NCBI RefSeq assembly: GCF_002252675.1
Contig: NZ_NQKY01000005.1
Coordinates: 106,248 to 170,247 of the forward strand
DNA length: 64,000 nucleotides
Reading direction: 5' to 3'
From: Synechococcus sp. BO 8801
GTDB lineage: Bacteria; Cyanobacteriota; Cyanobacteriia; PCC-6307; Cyanobiaceae
Shown here: positions 19,220-27,329 of the stretch, piece after piece
How the letters are laid out: the number at the start of each line of letters is the position of its first letter
Position numbering within the stretch: the first letter of the stretch is position 1
Made by a program: the position numbers and the translations under genes
Notes under the pieces: generated by a model
Told to the model about the DNA's origin: nothing
Database searches by the model: none
What the model saw: the letters and a program-made list of their open reading frames with translations, nothing else

Positions 19220-19412
19220 TCGGCGGCGTCAGGGTCGGGTTGGACGGCGATCCTAGGGGCGGCCCCCCGGGCCGGTCGGGCCGGCCGCGGGCTCCTGCGG
19301 TGGCCCTGCGGCCCCTTCCCGAGCCCGTGACAGACGCTCTCGAACCCTTGTGGGACCCCCCGACGGGCTGAAAAGGTGTGCGGATGTTCCGCGTCCGCCG
19401 CGCTGCCGTTCC

Positions 19413-20438
19413 ATGGAGATGCCACCTGCCGATTCCCGCAGCCGCGCCAAGGCCCTGCTGATGGGCCTGCAGGACTCGATCTGTGCGGGTCTCGCCAGCC
19501 TCGATGGCGGGGCCGATTTCGAGGAGCAGAGCTGGGAGCGACCCGAGGGCGGCGGCGGCCGCTCCCGGGTGATGAAGGACGGCCGCGTCTTCGAGCAGGG
19601 CGGCGTCAACTTCTCCGAGGTGGAGGGCGAGCGCCTGCCCCCCTCGATCCTGTCCCAGCGTCCTGAGGCGGAGGGTCACCGCTGGTTCGCCACCGGCACC
19701 TCGATGGTGCTGCACCCCCGCAACCCCTACGTGCCCACGGTGCACCTCAACTACCGCTACTTCGAGGCGGGGCCGGTGTGGTGGTTCGGCGGCGGCGCCG
19801 ACCTCACCCCCTACTACCCCTTCCTGGAGGACGCCCGCCACTTCCACCGCACCCTCAAGGGGGCCTGCGACAGGGTGGATCCGGCTTACTACAAGGTGTT
19901 CAAGCCCTGGTGCGACGAGTACTTCTTCCTCAAGCACCGGGGCGAGACCCGCGGCGTGGGCGGCATTTTCTACGACTATCAGGACCCCGGCGGGGTGCTT
20001 TACAAGGGCGGTGACCCCGAGGGGCCGGCGGCGGCGGCCAGCGCGGCCGTCGGGCCACTCCACCAGAACTGGGAGCAGCTGTTCGCCCTGGCCTCGGCCT
20101 GCGGCAACGCCTTCCTGCCGAGCTACGTGCCGATCGTGGAGCGCCGCCATGGGCTGGATTGGGGCGAGGTGGAGCGCCAGTTCCAGCTGTACCGCCGCGG
20201 CCGCTACGTGGAGTTCAACCTGGTCTTCGACCGGGGCACGATCTTCGGCCTCCAGACCAACGGCCGCACCGAGTCGATCCTGATGTCGCTGCCGCCCCTG
20301 GTGCGCTGGGAGTACGGCTACACCGCTGCCGAAGGCAGCCGCGAGGCCCTGCTGACCGAACTGTTCACTCGTCCGCAGAACTGGCTTGAAGACCCTTCCC
20401 TGGAGGAGCGCTGCCGACCCCACCAGGCGGTGGGCTGA
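19413..20438 (+). CDS. hemF: oxygen-dependent coproporphyrinogen III oxidase
   Basis: A 341-residue enzyme of haem and chlorophyll synthesis that converts coproporphyrinogen III to protoporphyrinogen IX using oxygen. Conserved blocks are [58 protein letters not shown] and [28 protein letters not shown] 19413 is used; ATG 19419 two codons later is equally possible. The last 74 bp overlap the end of the opposite-strand amidase-like gene. Confidence 0.95.
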   Translation: MEMPPADSRSRAKALLMGLQDSICAGLASLDGGADFEEQSWERPEGGGGRSRVMKDGRVFEQGGVNFSEVEGERLPPSILSQRPEAEGHRWFATGTSMVLHPRNPYVPTVHLNYRYFEAGPVWWFGGGADLTPYYPFLEDARHFHRTLKGACDRVDPAYYKVFKPWCDEYFFLKHRGETRGVGGIFYDYQDPGGVLYKGGDPEGPAAAASAAVGPLHQNWEQLFALASACGNAFLPSYVPIVERRHGLDWGEVERQFQLYRRGRYVEFNLVFDRGTIFGLQTNGRTESILMSLPPLVRWEYGYTAAEGSREALLTELFTRPQNWLEDPSLEERCRPHQAVG

Positions 20439-21240
20439 GGGGCATGGCGGTGGCCGGGCTGCGGCCCAGGCCCACCTCGAGGGCGGTCACGATCCGCTCG
20501 GCGATGGCCATCACCGTGGCGGAACGGGTGGCGGGGTTGCGCAGCGAGCGCTCCAGCTGGCCCTCCAGCTTGCCCACCTCCAGCAGGGCGATGCCGCGCC
20601 TCGGTCCCCCGAGGCCGCCGCGGAAGGCCATGGGGAAACCGCCGAAGGCCACGGCCAGGCTTTCGTCGAGCGAGCCGAAGGGGCGATGCAACGGCGGGAT
20701 CAGCCCCGACCCGATGCCGTCGGGGCCCCAGGCATCGAAGTGGATCTCCAGGGCATAGCCGCCGCTGGCGGCGTGCTGGCGGCCCACGCTCCAGTTGGTG
20801 CTGGGGTGGTTGCCGTCCGGGATCGTGCGGAAAGGCGGGCGGTAGGAGCTGATGCGCAGCCCCCGCTGCTGGCCCAGGGTCACCACGGCCTCCGCGACGA
20901 CCATGTTCCAGTAGAGCTCGTCACTGATGCCTGGGTACATCGGCGGCGCCCCGGCGGCCACCGCGGCGCCGCTGGTGCCGGCGCCGTTCATCCCCTGGGA
21001 ATCGGCATGGCCGGCCAGCACCAGGATCGGGGTGTCCGGATCGACGGGGCGGGTGCCGATCCAGTCCCGGCCCAGGCGGCTGCGGGGACCGGTGATCGGA
21101 TCGAGGCTGGCCAGCGCCGGTGCCTGGATCGGGCTGGCCGGCACGGCCGCTTCGGCGCCATGGGCCAGCGGTGTGAGGGGGCCGAGGCTGCCGATCAGCA
21201 GGGCAGGCCCCAGCAGCCAGGTCGGACGACGGGAACCCAT
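20365..21240 (-). CDS. secreted amidase-like protein, function not certain
   Basis: A 291-residue protein with a signal peptide (hydrophobic residues 9-28, AHGAEA near the cleavage site). Its core contains [14 protein letters not shown], a histidine motif like the DPGHGG strand of N-acetylmuramoyl-L-alanine amidases, and [10 protein letters not shown], like the second zinc-binding histidine strand of that fold. A PPGG-rich tail follows. A cell-wall amidase role is plausible but inferred. The gene overlaps hemF tail to tail by 74 bp and is followed on its upstream side by the CCB1-like gene, four bases away. Confidence 0.7.
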   Translation of the reverse strand: MGSRRPTWLLGPALLIGSLGPLTPLAHGAEAAVPASPIQAPALASLDPITGPRSRLGRDWIGTRPVDPDTPILVLAGHADSQGMNGAGTSGAAVAAGAPPMYPGISDELYWNMVVAEAVVTLGQQRGLRISSYRPPFRTIPDGNHPSTNWSVGRQHAASGGYALEIHFDAWGPDGIGSGLIPPLHRPFGSLDESLAVAFGGFPMAFRGGLGGPRRGIALLEVGKLEGQLERSLRNPATRSATVMAIAERIVTALEVGLGRSPATAMPLSPPPGGVGSAPPGKGLQASSADE

Positions 21241-21244
21241 GGGC

Positions 21245-21796
21245 TCAGATCGGCGAGGAGAGCAGGGAGCCGTCGCTGGCCAGCTGGAGCCCGGGGCCCA
21301 GTTCCCGCTCGATGGCGATCAGTTCGTCCCGGTGGGCGCGCAGGCGCAGGGTGCTGCCGCCGTCGCTGTCGCCGCTGATCAGGCGCATCTCCAGGCTTTC
21401 GGGCCGGGCGGCCCGGCGCCGGTAGACCAACCCGGCCAGGGGCCCCACCAGGGCCAGCAGCAGGGGCCACCAGCCGAGGGAGGGCAGCACCTGGCGCAGC
21501 ACCAGGCCCAGGCAGGCGGCCCCGACGCTGCCCAGCAGCGAGAGCAGCAGGGCGAGGGGCAGGCTGGAGCGCACCTGGCCGCGGAACCGCAGCAGCTGGC
21601 GCTCGGGATCGCCGGCCTCGGTCTGCCAGCCCCGGGCGGTGAGCCAGTCGGAGAGGCCCTCGAGCACCTGCACCGGCGGCTGGGGGGAGTGCACGTCCAC
21701 CACCGTGGTGCGGTCCTTGCTGGCGGCCCTCAGAAAGAAGACCAGGCCGATGGCCATCAGCAGGGTGAGCAGGAGGGTGGAACCCAGGGTGGGCAT
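21245..21796 (-). CDS. cofactor assembly of complex C subunit B-like protein (CCB1 family)
   Basis: A 183-residue membrane protein with one N-terminal helix (residues 5-23), a soluble segment, and two further helices at about 78-100 and 106-125. The N-terminal FFLRAASKDRTTVV segment followed by these helices matches my recollection of the cyanobacterial CCB1 (DUF3529) family, which helps attach haem cn to cytochrome b6 of the b6f complex. The target, petB, is elsewhere in this window at 62314. Its stop lies close to the start of the downstream secreted protein gene. Confidence 0.7.
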   Translation of the reverse strand: MPTLGSTLLLTLLMAIGLVFFLRAASKDRTTVVDVHSPQPPVQVLEGLSDWLTARGWQTEAGDPERQLLRFRGQVRSSLPLALLLSLLGSVGAACLGLVLRQVLPSLGWWPLLLALVGPLAGLVYRRRAARPESLEMRLISGDSDGGSTLRLRAHRDELIAIERELGPGLQLASDGSLLSSPI

Positions 21797-21888
21797 GGCG
21801 GCGCAGCCTTTCGGGCCCGCATTCTGGCCCGGCCGGCCCGGTCGGCGGCCGCCGTGGGCGACGATGGCCGCCTCCCCCCTGTTCCCCC

Positions 21889-22554
21889 ATGGCCCAGACC
21901 CCTTCCAGCGGCAGTGCCAGCCCCGGTCCGCCGGCCCGTTTCGCCGTCTTCGACCACGACCTCGACGCCGCCTGGGCGGAGCTGTTCGGCAAGGCCCGGG
22001 CCCTGGCGATCGACACCGAGGCCATGGGGCTGATCCATGGGCGGGACCGCCTCTGTCTGGTCCAGATCTGCGACGACGACGACAACGTCTGCTGCATCCG
22101 CGTGGCCCGGGGACAGACCGAGGCGCCGCGGCTGAAGGCCCTGTGCGAGAACCCGGCCATCGAGAAGGTGTTCCACTTCGCCCGCTTCGATGTGGCGGCG
22201 CTGGCGGAGAACCTCGGCATCGCCGTGGACCCCGTCTTCTGCACCAAGGTGGCCAGCCGCCTGGCCCGCACCTACGCCCCGCGCCATGGCCTCAAGGACG
22301 TGGTCAACGAGCTGGTGGGGGTGGAGCTCGACAAGCAGGCCCAGAGTTCCGACTGGGGCCGGGTGGAGGAGCTCAGCGACACCCAGCTGGCCTATGCCGC
22401 CGGTGACGTGCGCTGGCTGCTGGCCGCCCGGGACCGGCTGGAGGTGATGCTGCGCCGCGAGGAGCGCTGGGAGCTGGCTCGCCGCTGCTTCGCCTGCGTG
22501 CCCGTCTTCTCCGCCCTCGACCGGCAGCGGTTCAACCAGGTGTTCGAGCACTGA
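21889..22554 (+). CDS. rnd: ribonuclease D-like 3'-5' exonuclease
   Basis: A 221-residue protein with the DEDD exonuclease motifs: Exo I IDTEAMGL, Exo II HFARFDVAAL and Exo III with YAAGDV (DEDDy type). It lacks the C-terminal HRDC domains of E. coli RNase D, which is usual for the short cyanobacterial form. A role in trimming structured RNAs such as tRNA precursors is likely. It is divergent from the CCB1-like gene, 92 bp apart. Confidence 0.88.
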   Translation: MAQTPSSGSASPGPPARFAVFDHDLDAAWAELFGKARALAIDTEAMGLIHGRDRLCLVQICDDDDNVCCIRVARGQTEAPRLKALCENPAIEKVFHFARFDVAALAENLGIAVDPVFCTKVASRLARTYAPRHGLKDVVNELVGVELDKQAQSSDWGRVEELSDTQLAYAAGDVRWLLAARDRLEVMLRREERWELARRCFACVPVFSALDRQRFNQVFEH

Positions 22555-22590
22555 GCCCGGACGCGCTGGGCGGCCCGTCTGTGGTGGCGC

Positions 22591-22884
22591 TCAGTCCTCG
22601 ATCATGAACAGGTCGTCTTCCCCGACCGAGCGCAGCTGGCCGTCGAACAGCTGACCCCGGTCGAGGCCGCTGGCCCTGGTTTCCTCCAGCAGGCGTTCTG
22701 CCAGGGCCAGCTTGCCGGCCGTGTCCCGGAGCCCTTCCTTGGCCGCCAGGATCTCCACCCGCCGGCGGGCCGCCGCCAGGCTGATGCCCAGCTGGGTGGC
22801 CAGATGACCGCAGGCGGCGTTGAAGCTGCGGTCGGGGATGCCGGGCATCGGTGCGGAGGACAAGGGGGCGGTCGGCCCCATCAT
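22591..22884 (-). CDS. small conserved hypothetical protein
   Basis: A 97-residue, mostly helical protein with the segment LATQLGISLAAARRRVEILAAKEGL, which has the spacing of a helix-turn-helix, and an acidic C-terminus ending DDLFMIED. No function is recognised. Two adjacent ATG codons (22884 and 22881) could start it. It lies four bases after the lipid-A-disaccharide-synthase-like gene on the same strand, so both are probably co-transcribed. Confidence 0.65.
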   Translation of the reverse strand: MMGPTAPLSSAPMPGIPDRSFNAACGHLATQLGISLAAARRRVEILAAKEGLRDTAGKLALAERLLEETRASGLDRGQLFDGQLRSVGEDDLFMIED

Positions 22885-22888
22885 CCCC

Positions 22889-24139
22889 CTACCCCGGCAG
22901 CAGCCGCTCCCGGATCAGGGCCGCCAGCCGGGCACTGCCGCCGGCCGGTCCCATGCGGCGCCGGCCGATGCGGCCCAGCCGGGCCCGCTCCCCATCGTCG
23001 GCCAGCAGGGCGAGCAGCCTGTGGCGCAGCTCGGCTGGGCCATGGCAGGGCTGCACCGCTCCCCCCAGCAGCCGGCTCTGGCGGCGGGCGAAGCCGGCCT
23101 TGAACTGGGGCCCTGGCCCCGGCAGCGACAGGGCCGGCACCCCCAGCCCCACCAGCTGTTCGGTGGCGGTGCCGGCGGTGGCCAGCCCCAGCTCCGCCAG
23201 CGGCGCCCAGGCCGCGAACCGGCCCGGACCCACCAGCAGCTCGAGGGGGCCGCGCCGCCAGAGGGCCGTGGCCCCGGAGCCCTCCGGCGGTGTGCCGGGG
23301 ACGAAGCCCGCCGCCGTCAGGGGGGCGGCCAGTTCGGCGGCGTCGGGACGGGAGCCGGTGGCCAGCAGCACGCTCATCGGAGGGGACCCCTCGGCCGGCG
23401 GCAGGGCCGCCAGCAGGCCACGCAGGTTTCCGAGGGCTTCGGGCAGACGGCTGCCGGGCAGCAGCAGCAGGCGGCGCCGTCCCTGCAGCCAGGGGGGCAG
23501 CGGCGGGGCGGGGGCGAAGCCATCCATCATCGAATTGCCCGGGGCGACGGCCCGCACCCCGTGGCGCCGCAGCCCCCGGGCGGTGAGGCGATCCCGCACC
23601 GCCACCAGCCGGCAGCGGCGCCGGCCCATCAGGGCCCATTCCCAGGGATCCCATTCGCTGCCCTTGGCCCGGTGGTAGCCATCGGCCAGGGGGGAGCGGC
23701 CCCAACCGGAAGGAGGCGGTGAGGCCCAGGTGTGGTCGCTCTTCGGGGTGCCGAGGAAGCCGTAGGGGCCGCCCCCGGCCCAGGCCAGCAGCAGGGGCAG
23801 CAGGTCGCCCACCGCCAGGATCGGCAGACCCTGCCGGCCCCAGCGCCGCACGATCCGCCATTGGTGCCAGCTGAGCAGCGGCAGCCCGGCCGCCAGGTCC
23901 TGGAGCAGCCCCGTCAGGCTCTGGTTGCTGAAGCCGCCGCTGGGCAGCGGCTGCCGCGGGCCCACCCGCCGCAGCTCCCCGGCCGCCTCGGCGCCGGCGT
24001 AGGCCTGGCCGACCCCCACCAGCGGCAGCACGTCGACCTCCAGCCCGGGGGCCTGCTGCCTGAGGGCCTCGATCAGCCGCAGGGCGATCAGATCCTCCCC
24101 ATGGCCGTTGCTCAGAACCAGCAGACGGGGGGAGGACAT
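22889..24139 (-). CDS. lipid-A-disaccharide synthase-related glycosyltransferase-like protein
   Basis: A 416-residue protein with a GT-B-like layout. It opens with LLVLSNGHGEDLIALRLIEAL, typical of the cyanobacterial LpxB-related family, and contains a C-terminal LLLLPGSRLPEALGNL segment, GTATEQLVGLGVPALSLPG, and an ending with LARL-like acceptor helices. True LpxB joins two sugar lipids in lipid A synthesis; the substrate of this related family is not known to me. The start is ATG 24139; a longer frame would run through tRNA-Cys. Confidence 0.8.
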   Translation of the reverse strand: MSSPRLLVLSNGHGEDLIALRLIEALRQQAPGLEVDVLPLVGVGQAYAGAEAAGELRRVGPRQPLPSGGFSNQSLTGLLQDLAAGLPLLSWHQWRIVRRWGRQGLPILAVGDLLPLLLAWAGGGPYGFLGTPKSDHTWASPPPSGWGRSPLADGYHRAKGSEWDPWEWALMGRRRCRLVAVRDRLTARGLRRHGVRAVAPGNSMMDGFAPAPPLPPWLQGRRRLLLLPGSRLPEALGNLRGLLAALPPAEGSPPMSVLLATGSRPDAAELAAPLTAAGFVPGTPPEGSGATALWRRGPLELLVGPGRFAAWAPLAELGLATAGTATEQLVGLGVPALSLPGPGPQFKAGFARRQSRLLGGAVQPCHGPAELRHRLLALLADDGERARLGRIGRRRMGPAGGSARLAALIRERLLPG

Positions 24140-24183
24140 GCCATGGCTGATACGATCCGCTGCGGGGAGTTTGCTCCCCGGCA

Positions 24184-24254
24184 GGCGGCATGGCCAAGTG
24201 GTAAGGCAGAGGATTGCAAATCCTTTATCCCCAGTTCGAATCTGGGTGCCGCCT
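24184..24254 (+). tRNA. tRNA-Cys (anticodon GCA)
   Basis: A 71-base cloverleaf: acceptor GGCGGCA/TGCCGCC, D arm GCC/GGC, anticodon arm GAGGA/TCCTT with loop TTGCAAA, T loop TTCGAAT. Anticodon GCA reads cysteine codons. It is followed by a patch of lower GC. Confidence 0.95.
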
Positions 24255-24347
24255 CTGCAACAACCGGGAGTCTCCTGGCCGCTCCCCAGTGCGTGGGCGG
24301 CCGGCACGGTGACCGCCCATGGGTGGCAGACTGCACCGGACACGCCG

Positions 24348-24545
24348 ATGAGGACTGCGGTGGCAGCGAATTCCCCGGAAGAGCCGGATCCGTTCGTGGC
24401 TCTGCTCAGCGAGGAATGTCTGGAGATGCTTGAAAAGATCCAGGCCTATCGCGAAAGAATTCAGCTTCCCTCCACACCCAGAGCGATTCTGGAGGATGCC
24501 ATCATCGAGTATTACACCGCACTCAAAAGAGTCGGTAACTGGTGA
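24348..24545 (+). CDS. small hypothetical protein downstream of tRNA-Cys
   Basis: A 65-residue acidic and helical frame (ATG 24348, TGA 24543) with segments such as ECLEMLEKIQAYRERI and ILEDAIIEYYTALKRVG. No family is recognised. The codon use and base composition are clearly less GC-rich than neighbours, which fits recent acquisition next to a tRNA. No strong ribosome binding site is seen, so expression is uncertain. Confidence 0.45.
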   Translation: MRTAVAANSPEEPDPFVALLSEECLEMLEKIQAYRERIQLPSTPRAILEDAIIEYYTALKRVGNW

Positions 24546-24641
24546 ACGGTTGTTGGTGATCGGCCCGCCGTCATCCAGGTCCCACCGCCGTCATCAACCT
24601 GACTGATTCTCAGCCCGGCTGATCCCCAATCCATCAGCGCC

Positions 24642-25280
24642 TCAAGGGGTCTGATCGTCCCGCCGGCCGGGCGGCCGGCGTGGTCCCTCCCCGAGGATCA
24701 GATCCGCCCGCTTCCTGTGCAGACTCATGGAGGCTTCCGTCAGCACGACCCACTGGGCCAAGGTGGAGCAGTGCTCGCTGAAGGGCGGGAGATCCAGACG
24801 CAGGGGACGCCAGGCGCCCGCATCGATCTCCTGATTGAGTCTGGACTGGGGCAGATCATCATTGGTGACGATCAGCCAGCGGTACTTGCTCTTGAAGTGG
24901 TCGAGATATTCCCGCACCAGCGTGTTGGGAAGGTGCTGCAGCACATCCTTGACAAGGATCAGATCGGCAGGGGGGAGGCTGGTCAGGTCCTCGAACAGCT
25001 GGAAGTGAACCGTGTCGCTGGCATGGCGTTCGCGGTTGGCCGCCACCACCGAATCGACGATGTCGACGCCTGTGTAGGTGATGTCCCCCCAGTGGATCAG
25101 GCGGGAGAACTGCCAGTCGCCGCACCCGAAATCAACGACGCTGCCGATGTCGTTGAGGCGCAGGAAGCGCTGCAGGGTGGCGATGTATTCGCCGTTGAAC
25201 TCCGGCCGGGATCCCTGTCCCGAGCCTCCCCCCCAGGTGTCACGTTGATAGATGCGGGTGAAGGCGTCCTTGGTCGACAT
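24642..25280 (-). CDS. class I SAM-dependent methyltransferase
   Basis: A 212-residue protein with SAM-binding motif I VVDFGCGDWQFS, motif II region YTGVDIVDSVV with an acidic residue after the second strand, and LILVKDVLQHLPNTLV as the post-II strand. The N-terminal segment DAFTRIYQRDTWGGGSGQGS resembles small methyltransferases found in cell-surface polysaccharide clusters. The substrate is unknown. It sits in the lower-GC patch after tRNA-Cys, downstream of a tiny membrane peptide gene on the same strand. Confidence 0.82.
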   Translation of the reverse strand: MSTKDAFTRIYQRDTWGGGSGQGSRPEFNGEYIATLQRFLRLNDIGSVVDFGCGDWQFSRLIHWGDITYTGVDIVDSVVAANRERHASDTVHFQLFEDLTSLPPADLILVKDVLQHLPNTLVREYLDHFKSKYRWLIVTNDDLPQSRLNQEIDAGAWRPLRLDLPPFSEHCSTLAQWVVLTEASMSLHRKRADLILGEGPRRPPGRRDDQTP

Positions 25281-25339
25281 GCCGTCCGGCGGGTCGTCGG
25301 CACCCTAGCGGCGACGTTCGATCGACTCGCCGTTGCCTC

Positions 25340-25423
25340 TCAGGGGAGAACGCCCATGAGCAGCGAGATGATGGCGAAACCCACAACGCCCACCAGGGCC
25401 AGCAGGGACGTGGATGGGGGCAT
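25340..25423 (-). CDS. candidate 27-residue single-span membrane peptide
   Basis: The frame starts at ATG 25423 with GGGAG six bases upstream and ends at TGA 25340. The peptide has a short polar N-terminus (MPPSTS) then one hydrophobic helix of about 20 residues (LLALVGVVGFAIISLLMGVL). A TATGAT box lies 22 bases upstream. It does not match the photosystem, b6f or NDH small subunits I can recall. Size and layout fit the many small thylakoid peptides of cyanobacteria, but no homology is shown here. It is separate from the methyltransferase 59 bp downstream. Confidence 0.45.
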   Translation of the reverse strand: MPPSTSLLALVGVVGFAIISLLMGVLP

Positions 25424-25444
25424 GGCCATCTCCCGGACGGGTCA

Positions 25445-25450
25445 ATCATA
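25445..25450 (-). promoter_or_regulatory. -10 box (TATGAT) ahead of the 27-residue peptide gene
   Basis: On the minus strand TATGAT, one base off the TATAAT consensus, sits about 22 bases before the proposed start codon. No good -35 hexamer is seen at 17 bp spacing. In this GC-rich background an AT-rich box in this position is notable but remains a prediction. Confidence 0.4.
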
Positions 25451-25546
25451 AAGAGAATCTGAAGAGCGGCGTTCCTGTCTGTGGCCTTCGTTGCCGATCG
25501 TCATTTCCGTCTCCCTCGCCCTCTCGCCCACCCGCTCCCGGTCGGC

Positions 25547-26068
25547 TCAGGGGGCGGCCTCCACCCGCCACTGCCGCCCTTCCGGGCCGGTGGCCTCGCA
25601 GCGAAAGGAGCGATCGTCGAGCAGGCACTGTCCGCTGGCCAGCTCGGCCCTGGTCAGCCCGAGCGCCGCCTCCCCGTCACCGAATCCCGCCTGACCCACG
25701 GCGCTGACCCGCAGCCGCACCGGCCAGCGCGGCTCACAGCGGCTCCGGTGGCAGGCCATGGCGGCGGAGCCTTCCGCCAGCACCCCGGCGAAGACGAGCT
25801 GGCGGTCGAGAAAGGAGTGGTCGCCACCGGGCTGCAGGAACCGGACACTGAGCAGACCCTCCATCTGCTGGTCCAGCCGCAGCAGGCGGCAGCTGGCCGG
25901 GGGCGGCACCGGGCCCGTGCTGGAGGGGGTGATGACGCGGCAGCGGCGCAGGGGCCTTTCCCAGCGACCGAAATCGTCCCCGGACAGTTCCCGGGCCCCC
26001 AGGGGCGCCCACAGGACACCCAGGACCACCAGCAAGGCCAGTCCCGCCAGGCCCGGCCGGAGCTTCAA
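25547..26068 (-). CDS. hypothetical membrane-anchored protein
   Basis: A 173-residue protein with a basic start and one hydrophobic segment (residues 7-20, LAGLALLVVLGVLWAPL) followed by an extracytoplasmic-looking domain with six cysteines (for example CRVITPS, SCRLLRLDQQ, ACHRSRCEPRW, GQCLLDDRSFRCEA), suggesting disulfides. No family is recognised. The best start is TTG 26068, which overlaps the stop of the preceding small zinc-ribbon gene as TTGA, pointing to translational coupling. Confidence 0.6.
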   Translation of the reverse strand: MKLRPGLAGLALLVVLGVLWAPLGARELSGDDFGRWERPLRRCRVITPSSTGPVPPPASCRLLRLDQQMEGLLSVRFLQPGGDHSFLDRQLVFAGVLAEGSAAMACHRSRCEPRWPVRLRVSAVGQAGFGDGEAALGLTRAELASGQCLLDDRSFRCEATGPEGRQWRVEAAP

Positions 26069-26259
26069 TAGCCCGAATCGGCGACGCAGATGCCCTGGCA
26101 GCTGATCCCGTTGCTGGCGGTCCGGCCGCAGTGGTGGCAGAGCACCGGATCGGCGGCGGGGCCAGGGGGCGTGGCCGCGGCGGACTTGTCGGCGGCGGCA
26201 AGCACGGCGGCGGGCCTGGCCGGGGAGGGCGCCGACCCGAGGGCCGCTGGATTGGTCAT
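26065..26259 (-). CDS. small cysteine-rich protein, probable zinc ribbon
   Basis: A 64-residue protein. The first 38 residues are Ala/Pro-rich and look disordered; the C-terminus carries CHHCGRTASNGISCQGICVADSGY-like spacing, that is a CxxC at residues 41-44 and a CxxxC about 10 residues later, consistent with one bound metal ion. I recall similar short proteins in marine Synechococcus but know no function. It is coupled to the downstream membrane-anchored gene through a TTGA overlap. Confidence 0.7.
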   Translation of the reverse strand: MTNPAALGSAPSPARPAAVLAAADKSAAATPPGPAADPVLCHHCGRTASNGISCQGICVADSGY

Positions 26260-26322
26260 CGCGTGTCCCCGGGGGGAGGATCGGATCGATCATGGCTACG
26301 GACCGGGACCTGCGTGATCGCC

Positions 26323-27324
26323 ATGGCCGACCCTGCCGCCATCCTGCCCGCTCCGGAGTCGTCCGTCCCCGGGGTCGGGGTCGGCACCTGGGCCTGGGGC
26401 AACCAGTTCCTCTGGGGGTACGACCCCGCCCAGGACGAGACCCTGGCCGCCTGCTTCCGCTGCGCGGTGGAGCTGGGGCTGACGTTCTTCGATACGGCCG
26501 ATTCCTATGGCACCGGCCGCTACGGGGGACGCAGCGAGTCGCTCCTGGGCGACTTCGTCGAGGCCCTGCCGCCGGCCCGGCGCCAGAGGCTGACCGTGGC
26601 CACCAAGCTGGCCCCGTTCCCCTGGCGCCTGGGCCGCCGGGGGTTCGAGGCGGCCTTCGAGGCGTCCCGGCGGCGGCTGAGGGGCCACCTGGACAGGGTG
26701 CAGCTGCACTGGAGCACGGCCCGCTACGCCCCCTGGCAGGAGGGGGCCCTGCTGGAGGGACTGGCGGATCTGGTGGCAGAGGGCCGGGTGGGCAGCCTGG
26801 GGGTCTCCAACCTGGGGCCCCGCCGCCTGCGCCGGGTGCACGAACAGCTGGCCCAGCGCGGCCTGCGTCTGGCCAGCCTGCAGGTGCAGCTCTCCCTGCT
26901 GGCCCCTGAGGCGCTCGCAGACCAGGGGGTGGCTCCGGTCTGCCGGGAGCTGGGCATCGAGCTGCTCGCCTACAGCCCCCTGGCCCTGGGGCTGCTGGCC
27001 CAGTCCCCGGGGGAGGCCCGGGCGGCGCTGCCTCCGGGACCGCGGGGCCTGCTGTTCCGGCGCCTGCGGCCCCGCATCCAGCCGCTGCTGCAGACCATGG
27101 AGCGGATCGCCCGCGTCCACGACGCCCCGATGGCGGCCGTGGCGATCAACTGGTGCCGGGCCCACGGCGCCCTGCCCCTGGTGGGCATGCGCCGGCCCGA
27201 TCAGGCCGAAGCGGCGGCGGCCGCCGCCACCTGGTGCCTTGAAGAGGAGGAACGGCGGGATCTGGACCGGGTGGCGCTGCGCTGCGAGGCGCGCATGCCC
27301 GCCAACCCGTTCCAGAGCGGCTGA
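26323..27324 (+). CDS. aldo/keto reductase
   Basis: A 333-residue NADPH-dependent oxidoreductase of the AKR superfamily. The catalytic tetrad is visible: D and Y in FFDTADSYGTG, K in VATKLAPFPWR, and H in QLHWST. Strand motifs GSLGVSNLGPRRL and ELLAYSPLALGLL follow, and the C-terminal segment PLVGMRRPDQAEAAA forms the NADPH-binding end. Substrate unknown. ATG 26323 is chosen. Cyanobacterial homologues occur widely. Confidence 0.9.
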   Translation: MADPAAILPAPESSVPGVGVGTWAWGNQFLWGYDPAQDETLAACFRCAVELGLTFFDTADSYGTGRYGGRSESLLGDFVEALPPARRQRLTVATKLAPFPWRLGRRGFEAAFEASRRRLRGHLDRVQLHWSTARYAPWQEGALLEGLADLVAEGRVGSLGVSNLGPRRLRRVHEQLAQRGLRLASLQVQLSLLAPEALADQGVAPVCRELGIELLAYSPLALGLLAQSPGEARAALPPGPRGLLFRRLRPRIQPLLQTMERIARVHDAPMAAVAINWCRAHGALPLVGMRRPDQAEAAAAAATWCLEEEERRDLDRVALRCEARMPANPFQSG

Positions 27325-27329
27325 CGACC

